Shown here one piece after another: positions 34,204 through 45,349 of a DNA stretch of 64,000 bases (positions are counted from its first letter, which is position 1; every line of letters starts with the position of its first letter). The stretch comes from Argentina anserina (taxonomy: Eukaryota; Streptophyta; Magnoliopsida; Rosales; Rosaceae). The stretch covers positions 12,524,001-12,588,000 of the forward strand of contig NC_065872.1 of the NCBI RefSeq assembly GCF_933775445.1. The letters run 5' to 3'. A program made the position numbers and the translations under genes. The notes under the pieces were generated by a model. That model had not been told where the DNA came from and did not search any database. It worked only from the letters and a program-made list of their open reading frames with translations.

Positions 34204-36684
34204 TCAGATAAATCTGAAACCACAGCTAGTGAAAATATTGAAGGCCCAAAGTTTGTGCATTTCAACAACGGTGTTGTAGAGAGCCCATACCTCAGTATAA
34301 GCATAAACACCAGCTTGTGTGGGTCCAACTGGACTCCCCCTCATAAATTTCTTCTCCTTATAGATATAAAGAGGTGGTAGCCCAGTTGGCAACTCCAAAC
34401 TAACAACCTGTTTCCGATGAAGTACTAAGAGTTAGTGGTGGCTATTATGAAGTACTAATCAGCTAATGAGGAGTTTTTTTAGAGAATATAGGCTGTTACC
34501 TCTTGAGAAGTTAGTCTCTCAAGATACATTATTATAGACCTTAATGAATTCCCATGGGCAGCAACCATCACATGCTTTCCAGATTGTAGTTGTGGTTGGA
34601 TCTGCAATGAAATTTCTTCTCGTTAAGTGCTTACACATAAGACATCACAGGCACTCAGCGCCTCATAGACATTTCATGTACATGTCCGATAGTAAACCAT
34701 ATTAGTTCAACACATTGTTGTACGTAGAGCCCTCAAAATGGGATGATGCCGGAAAGGATTTTTATCCAAACATTGATTGGCCGTGTATTAGCATTATTTT
34801 AATTACATGGTCTTTAAAATAAGCTACAGCTCTATGGGAACACATTTCCAAGCTCTCACCATTGGGAGGAGGACTACTGTAACTCCTACGCCACTCATGC
34901 ACTTGCTCTGTTCCATATATTTCAGCTGTCTCTAACTTGTTGAGAACCCTGCAATTCACCATACCTGCAGAAGAGAACAGCCAGAATACTTGATCAAATT
35001 TGTTCAATGTAAAAAATGATGTGCAAGGAAAATAACAAATTACATTCTTTCATTCAATTGCCAAGCATTTATAACTGGAATTGATTGTTGTTCTGTATCT
35101 CCGCTGTAAATTTCACTCCATGCCTTTGCCTGCCGATTCTTGCTGTATATAATGATTGAACCTGAAACCATAATTGGGATGACATAAATAACTTCCCTTC
35201 ATGGTACATTAGAAATTGAGTAACAGACTAACTGATTGTGTGTGTTTGTTAAGCAATCGCATTTGTCAGAGTGAGTAGGTATCTCTGTTAGAATCTAGAA
35301 AATTATCACTAATTCATAGTCAGCTGGTTTAACATCTTTCTCTTAGCTCTCATTTTGCTACACAATAAAATTATTGAATAGGAGTTTAATTAAAGTCAAA
35401 TGGACCAAGCTGTTTGACCCTAAACACACAATATCAAGACTTTCGAGCTGCCCATAATGGTTTAAGCAGCTAAAGTGTATGTTTTCTATTTAAATCTATG
35501 GTGGACAAACTATAAAGAGAATAACCAACGAGCTCAGCAACCAGTCACCATTGCTGGGGATGTTCATAGAGTGCTTGTTTGTAACTGACAGCATATAGCA
35601 ACAGAGAACAATGTCTAGTAGTGGTTCATACAAGCATAGTAAGAACATTTAGGCACACATCACCAATGATCATAACCAAAGGTCTGAGATCGATAAATGT
35701 ATATGATTAGATAGTAAAAGTCCGATATCGTCAATAACTTCATACTTAGTGTTGAAATCCATTTCAACTCCTTTAAATATACTTTCTGACCTCTAAAACA
35801 ACTGTCTGCAATGTTAGATGTATAAACCTGATAGGTCAGTGGAAAGGCCAGGGAACCACCAAACTTGATGTTGTCTATGAATCAAATTAGAAAGGACTAT
35901 GAACAATATGCTTCAGGTAGCTGTCAAGGCATATTAAGGGATAGGGATAAATTGAAGTCATAAACCTTGCCATAAAATTGATATTCCGGTTATTATCATA
36001 TCATGATGCTTACTTTCCTCTGCAAGTAAAACAATTATCCACTGGAAACTATCTATTACAACTTAATTAGAATATTCAAGAATCAATATGTTGCAATTAC
36101 AAGCTTATAATTTAGCAAAGATACATTCTTGCAGTGGTGTTGGGTCATGGTAAGCATGGCTGTCATCTGTGCACGAAGCAGGGAAGATGTATAAACCACA
36201 TCTACAGGGATGTTGCTAATTCTCTTACCACCTCTCTTTGTTTAAGGCACATCAACACAGCCAGTGAACAAGTTCTTCTCATTCCACATAGATTCACCAT
36301 GACGTATTAATATCAAAGCACTCTAAACTACAAAGAAGAGTATGGGAAGTACAATCAAGAGAAAGTACCAAAATATCACAAGTATATTTGTGTTAAAACA
36401 AAATGAAAACGTTCTGATGTCTTAAAAAATCAATGATAGGTACCATGGGAGCTGGATGTACTTGGATAAGTAGTTTGAGCCTGAGAAGATGATGCACTAA
36501 CTGCACACTGTTGACCTTGTCTATAGCTACAATATCCTTTCCTAACCAAAGCACCATCGACCGCAAGACTCTTGGAGGTAAATCTGAAAGACGAATGCCC
36601 ACATCTGCTAGCAGAACCAGCATCACTAACAGAACCATGGAGCTTAATGATCCCAAAAGGGTGGTGAAAAGCCTTGGCAAGCAT
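34204..36684 (-). pseudogene. 2,3-bisphosphoglycerate-dependent phosphoglycerate mutase pseudogene (plastid type)
   Basis: The functional enzyme interconverts 3- and 2-phosphoglycerate. Six exon-like blocks with introns remain: about 36441-36684 (Ser-rich transit peptide), 36131-36322, 35044-35161, 34807-34964, 34500-34601, 34204-34407. Visible motifs: L-I-R-H-G-E-S-M-W-N-E-K-N-L-F-T-G-C (catalytic His), L-R-A-Q-M-T-A-M-L, A-W-Q-L-N-E-R-M-Y-G-E-L-Q-G, H-E-W-R-R-S-Y, P-P-N-G-E-S-L-E-M-C, and A-A-H-G-N-S-L-R (second His). Lesions: a TAA after C-V-D-V-P in the second block, a missing 8-codon stretch in that block (normally V-E-E-A-I-E-A-G), and a one-base shift after Q-G in the fourth. A putative 5' UTR exon lies near 37150-37195, with donor gtgagt. 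Retained introns show a duplicated gene, not a retrocopy. Confidence 0.88.
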
Positions 36685-37199
36685 TCTGTTAAGTAATTCA
36701 AAAAACCATTCAAATCACAATTAAAAACCTAAACTGAGAAGCAACACAAGCCAAATAGACATTCACTGATACATGAGACAGCACAGCAAAAACAAACTGT
36801 GTTTTCTTAAAATCCACATAGTCATACAATAGTCCAAACTCACATTACATTACCTCAAGACCTTTCTTCCCAAAGAACCCTTCTTTATTACTAAACCAAC
36901 CCATAAGTAAGCCAAGTTAACAAATTTAAAGCCAAGTTTTCTACTTTACCAACCATGGATTCTTAAACTTAACCACACCACACAACCCAGTTAACTGAAC
37001 TGAAGATAGAAGCGAGCAACATATATCTTTTGATCCCAATTGTCAGAAATGCGGTTCACAGAGACAAAGTTGATACGAGAATAAAAGAAGCCAAAGAGAA
37101 ACAACAAGGGATCAATCTTGGACAAAAAGTAGAAAAAGAAAGAGCAAGAACTCACATGAATACTTAGGGAGTTGAGTTTGATCTTCAAGAGGGTGGAGA

Positions 37200-39000
37200 G
37201 AGAGAGAATGAAATGGTGGGAATGAGAGAGAGAGAGAGGTGGTGGGCAAACACTGAGTGACTGAGAGAGAGGTGGCGGAGTTTCCTTTTTTGTCAATATT
37301 TCCTTCGGCTTTAACCACGGCTAAAATTCCCGGAGTCTTGTGTGCACGGCTGTGAAGGTACACGGCCATGTGCGCAGCACAGATCATGACTAGAGGAATA
37401 AGAAAGGCTTTTGCCTCTAGTTAACGTCCAGATTCAAAGAAAAAGAAAACTTCAAACCCCATTGGTTCCTCTAGAGAACTTAAGCAATTTGGTTTCTATA
37501 TGCTTGCTGATATGAGGGAACTTCAGCTATCTCAAACAAGACCCAATCCTCCTCTCTAAACAATTAATAGCGAAAGCACTCATAAGATTCCACTTCCTAC
37601 AGGTTTATCACTGGCATATGATGCGCGGTGCGCCCCCTAGGTTAGAGATCGAAGGGTATTGAGGACTAGTATAATAGATATTAATCCAAGCACACAGAAC
37701 TAACAACCATTAACCGTGAGAGCATGCTCTTCAAAAATCAAATTCCAAGTTTATATATTTGTTGTAAGTCATTAACACTTTGTACCATATGCTACAAATT
37801 GAAATCTCTACCACACATATCTATAAAACCCAGAAAAATATCGAACATGGATGAGGGCAGGTGATGCCAGAGAGAGTTTGTGCTTGTGCCGCCCTACAAA
37901 CCCATTACCTTGATTTATTAAAAGAAATCCTGTTATTCACCTTCTTCTTTAAGTCTCTCGGAATCACGCTTCTACTTTCACAATCTAGACCCGAAAACCC
38001 CAAGCACCTCTCGACCGAAACTTATTCTCTCCACGGCTGTGGAGGGTCACGGCAGGGGATTAGTGCCGTGGCGGTCACTAATTGGTTCAGTAAATTTGTT
38101 TTCCTTATGTGGCCGTTATCCCTGCGCGTGGGGATCGACAGTCGAATTGGGACATTTTGAATCTCTGCCTGTCCTCTCAAGCACTCCCCTCCAGTGTCGC
38201 TGCAGCCTCACCACCATCACCGACGACAACATCCCCGGCCCAGCTCCGCCTCAATATCCCAATTCCCAATTCTCCTTCTTCCAATCCATATCTCCTAATA
38301 ATAAGCCCCCACCAGAAGAATACGATCCTTCACTATTGCTTCAATTCCTAAATCAAGCAACCATAACTCCATTAAATCTATAGATTAGTCAACCAAACAC
38401 AGGTATACGGCATAAAGAAATCACAATGAAATAATAGATTATACATACCCATTCAAGCAAAGAATCTCATTCCCAAATCACAGTTCCAATTTTATCCACA
38501 AAATCAAGAATCAGAGGATTACCCATAGGAGAAGGACTTCTAAACCTCGCCGAGCTAATTGAAGTCGACGACGGCGACATGGTGGTGGTGAAGAACACAG
38601 AGGAAGGTTGGGTTAGTTTCCAAATCAATGAAATCGAAGGCTTCGTTGACTAGGGTATGAAGATACTAACGAAAGGAAATCAGAGAAGCATGTCGGAGCC
38701 CAAGTATTGCCGGAAATCCTCTGATTGTTAACACTGCCTCAGAATCAAATTGGGGTAAACACGGCTCAAATCTCACATGCAAGATATGGGTATTGAAGAC
38801 GAGAAGGAAAGGAAGAAGATGGCGGTGGTCCGCCGGTTATATTTTTCCGGACGGTGGTGCGGCGTGCCGAATAAGCTCTGAGCGGTCTGTGTTTTCTAGT
38901 GCACCTCTGTGGCTTTGTCGAGCTGATGGAGAGAGAGGTGTGTGCTTTTAGAGAATGGGTCTTGGGTCAAGAATTTGGGCCCGACTGTTTGGGTTTGTGA
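37200..39000. other. Intergenic region between mutase pseudogene and tandem array
   Basis: This is the presumed promoter side of the mutase relic (minus). Plus-strand frames at 37861-38383 are open for 80-114 codons but are low in recognisable content, probably UTR or promoter-like DNA. A plus-strand interval near 38500-38650 looks like a leader of another lost gene. No gene can be supported. Confidence 0.4.
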
Positions 39001-39155
39001 AAAGAGTTTGGGCATTCTTTATAGCCTATAAACAATGTCCAGTCTGAAAAATCTATTTTCAGAAAACGTTTTTTAAACGTCAACTTTTAAACTATGTCGA
39101 GCGTCAAATTTCATCCGATTTGATAATTATGCGGTACTTAATTCATTCATTCAAA

Positions 39156-41870
39156 TTAGTGGTCACTTCGGTGATATACAAACTAAGTAATGAATTAGGT
39201 CAATCGGCACCGACCGATGTGTTTTTTATATTTATCATGCTACCCTGTTAAAATTTCATCAGATTTAGACCTTATTTAACTGTTAATTTCACGAGTCAAC
39301 GGAAAAACACACATTTTTACTAAACATAAACCCTTTGACCAGAGCCTTCATAAATTCCTTCTTTAGATTCGACCGCCCACACTCGTCCAGTAATATTATG
39401 TGGTTGTGAACATATGAACCCCATTCGGCTATCGCCCTCCGGCAATAGGTCTACCCATAGGGCATGTTATTAGCGTTTTAGGTTGACCAGACAAACCGAC
39501 GGTCAAATAAGCCCGAAATTCGATAATCTTTTTACCATATGTATAAGTATATATAAAGATCACATCATGCAGTGTTGATTGACGATTAGACGTTTTGTTC
39601 TTATAGTCGCTTCATAATGTTTAAAAGTAACTTGAGTATAAAATGTTATACTATATTAGTGGTCACTTCAGTGATGCACAACCTAAGTAATGAATTGGGT
39701 TAATCGGCACCGATCAATGTGATTTTCATATTTATTATGGTACCCTGTCAAAATTTCATCATATTTTGACCTCGTTTAACCGTTAATTTTTCGAGTGAAC
39801 TGAATTACACACATTTTTACTAAAATGAAACCCTTTAACCGGAGCCTTCCGAAATTCCTTTTTTGGGTTCGACCACACACACTCGTCCGGTAATATTACG
39901 TGGTTGTGAATATATGAACCTCATTCGGGCATTGGCATCCGGTGATAGGTCTACCGATAGGACATATTATTAGCGTTTTAGGTTGACCAAGCAAACCGAT
40001 GGTTAAACAAGCCCGAAATTCGATAAATTTTTTACCATATGCATAATTATATATAAAGATCACATTGTGTTGTGTTGATTGAGCATCAGATGTTTTGTTC
40101 ATATAGTCGTTTCATAATGTTACAAAGGTAACCTAAGTATAGTATAAATGTTATAATATATTAGTAGCAACTTTGGTGATACACAACCTAAGTAATGAAT
40201 TGGGTCAATCGGTATCAATAGATGTAATTTTTATATTTATCATGGTACCCTGTCAAAATTTCATAAGATTAGACCTCGTTTGACCGTTAATTTCACGAGT
40301 TAACAAAAAAACACACGTTTTTACTAAACAGAAACCCTTTGACCGGAGCCTTCTGAAATTCTTTTTTTTTATTTGACCGCACACACTCGTCCGATAATAT
40401 TATGTGGTTGTGAACATATGAACTCTATTCGGCCATCGGCCTCCGGCGATAGGTCTACCCATAGGGCACATTATTAGCGTTTTAGGTTGACCGGACAAAC
40501 CAACGGTCAGACAAGCCCGAAATTCGATAATTTTTTTACTATATGCATAATTATATATAACGCTCAATCATGTGGTGTTGATTGAACATCAGATATTTTG
40601 TTTATATAATCGCTTCATAATGTTACAAGTATAAATGTTATACTATATTAGTGGCCACTTCGGTGATGCACAACCTAAGTAATGAATTGGGTGGATTGGC
40701 ACCGACTGGTGTGATTTTTATATTTATTATGGTACCTTGTCAAAATTTCATCAGGTTTTGACCTCGTTTAACCGTTAATTTCACGAGTCAATAGAATTAC
40801 ACACATTTTACTAAAAGGAAACCCTTTAACCGGATCCTTTCGAAATTCTTTTTTTGGGTTCGACCGCACACACTTGTCTAGTAATATTACGTAGTTATGA
40901 ACATATGAACCCCATTTGGCCATCGGCCTCCGGTGATAGGTCTACCCATAGGGCATAATATAGTGTTTTAGGTTGACCAAACAAACTGACGGTCAAACAA
41001 GGCGAAATTCAATAATATTTTTTACCATATGCATAATTATATGTAACGATCACATCGTGTGGTGTCGATTGAGCATCAGACGTTTTTTCATATAGTTGTT
41101 TCATAATGTTACAAATGCAACTCAAGTATAGTATAAATGTTATTAAATATTAGTGGCCACTTCGGTGATGCATAACCTAAGTAATAAATTGGATCGATCG
41201 GCACCAGCCGATGTGATTTATGTATTTTACATGGTATGCTGTCAAAATTTCATCAATTTTAGACCTCGTTTGACCGTTAATTTCATGTGTAAACAGAAAA
41301 ACGTGTCTTTTTACTAAAGATAAACCCTTTGACCGGAGCCTTCTGAAATTTTTTTTTTGGGTTCAACCGTGCACACTCGTCCGGTAATATTACTTGATTG
41401 TGAACATATGAACCCCATTCGGCTATCGGTCTCCATTGATAGGTCTACCCATAGGGCATATTATTATCGTTTTAGGTTGACCGGACAAACTGACGGTCCA
41501 ACAAACTCCAAATTCGATAAGTTTTTTACCATATGTATAATTTTATGTAACGATCGCATCGTGTGGTGTCGATTAGCACGAGGCGTTTCCATCATATAAT
41601 CTTTTTCATAATGTTACAAGTATAACTCAAGTGTAGTATAAAAGTTATACTATATTAGTGGCTACTTTGGTGATTGACAACCTATGTAGTGAATATGGCC
41701 GATTGACACCGGTTGATATGATCAGCATATTTATTAGGGTACCCTGTCAAAATTTCATCGATTGTAAATCTCGTTTAACGGTTAATTTCACGAACCAACA
41801 CAAAAAAACACGGTAACCATTTGCCGAAGCCTTTTGAAATTTCTTTTTTGGATTCGACCCCACACACTCA
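39156..41870. repeat. Tandem array, ~500-bp unit, about 5.4 copies, alternating A and B types
   Basis: Units start with a phrase like 'ttagtggccacttcggtgat' at 39156, 39656, 40161, 40648, 41150 and 41655, giving periods of 500, 505, 487, 502 and 505. A second anchor 'ccggagccttctgaaatt' recurs at about 39337, 39837, 40340, 40828, 41331 and 41822. Units 1, 3 and 5 share 'ccctttgacc', while units 2 and 4 share 'ccctttaacc' plus 'gaattacacacatttt'. This means an A-B-A-B-A order with a partial sixth copy. No coding frame is conserved. The array lies between the mutase relic and an unidentified exon-like region. Confidence 0.9.
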
Positions 41871-41954
41871 AGTCCATTTGGCCACCCAAAGCCAGTCTGC
41901 AATTGCAATATACCAGAAACAAGTTCAAACCAGTGGAAGCAAAACAAGGCCATG

Positions 41955-44150
41955 TAATATTAATTGTATAAATAATAGTTTCATAATAATCAAGGATCAT
42001 TATTATTACAGCGATATAGTGATATGCCTGGGGTACATATTCATCAAATTCTCCATACTTTTGTACATCAAATTTTTCATGCATGACACCTGTTTTCGTG
42101 TAGGCTTTATAATTTGTTCTAATCCACCTTACATCAATTTCTTCTCCCACTAACTTTGCTTCTTTTGATCCAGACCTTGCCAGACCTTCAGCTATCATCC
42201 CTAACTACACCACCATCTAGAAAAATTTGACAGTGAACCTGCATAAATAGAAAAGTGAAATAAGATGATGAAGAGATGTATCAGCTATCTATCAAGATGC
42301 AAATTGAAATGCCAATAATTCTTTAATGTGTGCAATAATAGGTAAGCAAGGCACTAAGAACTTATTTCCTGATCTCTTCACAACATACCAGTATTATAAT
42401 GCAAATTATTCACATGGACCACAAAGTAAATGTAGAACTGATCTTTCTATCTCCAGACAAAATTAACTGTGAGCTATGTTTCAATGTTTCATAGGGGACA
42501 GTTCTCAGTAATCGACCAAAAACCTTAGTTTAAGTACCAAGTTGTAGGCAACTGTCAAGCATATGTTCACAATATTCTCATGGTTAAAAGCTGACTGAAT
42601 TCCATTTCATCAAAATATTTAGGGTGTAATTGTATCATTATATATAGGTGATGGGATAACCTTGATACATGTTGACTACAAAATTCACAAAATCAAATCA
42701 AATATGAAAAAGTTAACCTTGATACAGGTTGACTACAAAATTCTTTGCATCAACCATTTAAAGCTTTATGCAAACTAGGGAGAATCATAATTGGATTACC
42801 AACATTGTCTTCTACTAATTTTTTAAATATTAGCTTATACCATTCTTTACAGGTACAAACAATCTCATCATCAAGCTCAACAAAACAACATTGCTAACGT
42901 CTCAATGTGCACGTTTATGAATGCATCAAAAGCTTTACAGAAACAAGACATATGATACATAGCCAAATGAGATATGATAATTTAACCACCAAAACCAAGG
43001 ATAATTTCAAAATCGGATTGAAGTTGGAGCTGACCTCGGTGATCTGCGTGTCACAATTGATGTTAGAAATCAAAGTAGAATAAATCATGGAGTGGCTTGG
43101 AGGTCTCGACTTGTACTTGAACATCTTCGGAGATGATAAGCCCCTTGCTAGAATAATAGTACATTACCTGAATTAATCAGAAATCTCCCTAAGAACACGT
43201 TACAAATCAAGAAATTCCAATATTCACTAAAATAAAAAGTAGAATCAAATGCTTCCCACAATTACCTAGATTCCAGTGGTTGTTATCCACAACAAGATGT
43301 TGATGCCGATTCGATTTTGGCGCTGCCACAACAAGCACCTGTCTCTTGCTTTGCTCATCCCAACTTCCTCGAAAATCAAGTCAAGCCACTCAGGGGTCTC
43401 CTCTTCACCTTCTCAGAATCAATCCATGTACAAAACTGAAACCCTTCACAACAGATCTCAGTCTCCATTGAAATCTCCCCCAATATAAATCTCAATACCA
43501 AAACTTTGATTTATACACACACACACACACACTGCAATCTCTCACTGCCAAAAAATTGAGCCAAAAACAATCTCAAACATTAGATACAATAAACCAACAA
43601 CTACCATATTTACAACTCATATCACTCACAGTGGCAAGCAAGGGAAACCAAAGGCTAAGATTGAAAACCTAATTGAACTAAGGCTATGCACCACCACTGG
43701 GAGAGCAAACTATCTATTGATTAAGCATCAACAACATGCAAGACCATATATATAAAGAGCACAATTACAAAATCAGAGAATACAAGTCACTCACACTCTT
43801 CCTCCTCACCCGTTCAAATGAACCAATCTCAACTAATATATCAAACAAAGCATAAAACATCTTTGATTAACATGATCCAGGATCGAAACAACAAAGTCTC
43901 AAAAGTATATAACGAGAAAATAATGGGCAATGAAATTTCCGACTTACCAACCACTTGCAGATCGCCCCTCGCTCGCTTTGTCAGTTTCCTTGTTCAGCTC
44001 GACAACCTCTCAGGCTCTCACCATTCAACACCGTCCGGCCACCATATTCTTCCTTTCCTTCTCCTCTTCAGTACCCATACCTTGTACGTCGGATTTGATC
44101 CCCCCAAATCGGATTTGAGCAATCGGCGACCCTCTCTAAATTCCTTTCGA
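41955..44150 (-). other. Unidentified exon-like region (minus strand)
   Basis: A minus-strand frame starting with ATG at 42198 gives a charged segment of about 60 residues (G-S-K-E-A-K-L-V-G-E-E-I-D-V-R-W near the start) before running into what looks like intron or flank near 42010. A splice-acceptor-like 'cctgcag' lies upstream at about 42240, donor-like sites occur near 43265 and 43945, and leader-like sequence lies at 43950-44150. I do not recognise the peptide. It could be a real gene with small exons, or a relic. Confidence 0.3.
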
Positions 44151-44209
44151 TAAGCTTGGCTTTGTATCTTCATACCCTAGTCGAATTCCATTATCTCGGC
44201 GAGGATCAT

Positions 44210-44925
44210 AACTCTTCCTTCCTCTCTGATTCTAAACCCTTCCAGGGACTAGAGATGCGAAAACCCGAAACTATTTCGACCGACGAGTTTTAATTTTGGG
44301 AGAAAGGAAGAGAATTATAACAGGGGTAAAATTGGAGGGCGCGTTTCCTATTTGTCGGTAAACAAACAAAGCGTGCGAAACACTCGCGTCAATTACCTCC
44401 GTGAAGGCTCCACGGCAGTGCACCGAATAACTCCGCCTCTCCACTGGGTAGTCAAAACTTCACATCTTTGCCGCTGATTAGGGCCCATTGCGGAGGTAAA
44501 CACCGGTGTCAAAGTCAGGGATGGCAGAGTAAGACCAAAACCAACAGCTCAGATGAGGTCTTTCACATCTCCATATCAAAGGTTTTGATCTTAACACGTG
44601 TTTCTGATAATGCCGTGTAACAACACGGCCGTGTATTGTAGAATTTTCGTATTGGACAATAACTCGAGTCTTGAGTCACTTGACGACGTCGTATTGGACA
44701 AAGTACCCGAATTCAGCCTTTTTTTTGTATCTTCAAATAGGGATACAATTTACTACATATTACAAAGCGATATAAATAATTAGATAGGGAGACAGTAGCG
44801 TAAAAACCAAAAGAACCTAGTACTGTTTACGAGTGAAATATGTGAACTTGTGAAGCTTAAAGTAATCGTAATATATGCACCATCAAATTTGCTAGAGGAA
44901 TTAAATTGGAACACTTCAATCATAT
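44210..44925. other. Gene-free interval
   Basis: No supported gene. A short palindromic stretch 'ccgtgtaacaacacgg' sits near 44612-44627. Confidence 0.4.
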
Positions 44926-44929
44926 GTAG

Positions 44930-45322
44930 CACGAACACGTGCAACACTACATGTATTGCGTGTCCGAACACGGACACGGACACGATACTCTTCAGATACA
45001 CTCAAATACGCTAGACATGCATATGTTTGTTTGGATACGTTTCGGACATCCGTATCCTTGCTTGGATACGATCTAGACACACACATTTTTTGTCTTGAAA
45101 ATTTATCAAAATCTATTTTTAGAAGGTCGGATTTTCCTCAAAAGTCAATATTTTAGTAATTGGTTTGAATCTTTGTTTAAATTTTTTTAATTAAGAAACT
45201 ATATAACTTAGATTTCAATTTTTAATACCAATATATATTGAAAATAATATTTAATTAAAGTGTCCAAAAACATTTCAATATGCCGTGTCTATGTACCGAA
45301 TCGTGTCCGTGTCCATGCTACT
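44930..45322. mobile_element. Possible MITE with inverted GGACACG repeats
   Basis: The left side has 'acacggacacggacacgat' around 44968-44986. The right side carries its inverse, 'atcgtgtccgtgtcc', near 45299-45313. Short terminal words 'tagca(c/t)g' face each other at about 44927 and 45318. Total size is around 390 bp. No clear TSD was found, so class is not assigned. Confidence 0.4.
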
Positions 45323-45349
45323 TAGCTTCCATCTGGTTGATAATTACCT

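Noticed and set aside
37861..38383. Three overlapping plus-strand frames upstream of the mutase relic
   Set aside because: Composition is UTR- or promoter-like, no conserved motif, and mutually overlapping frames.
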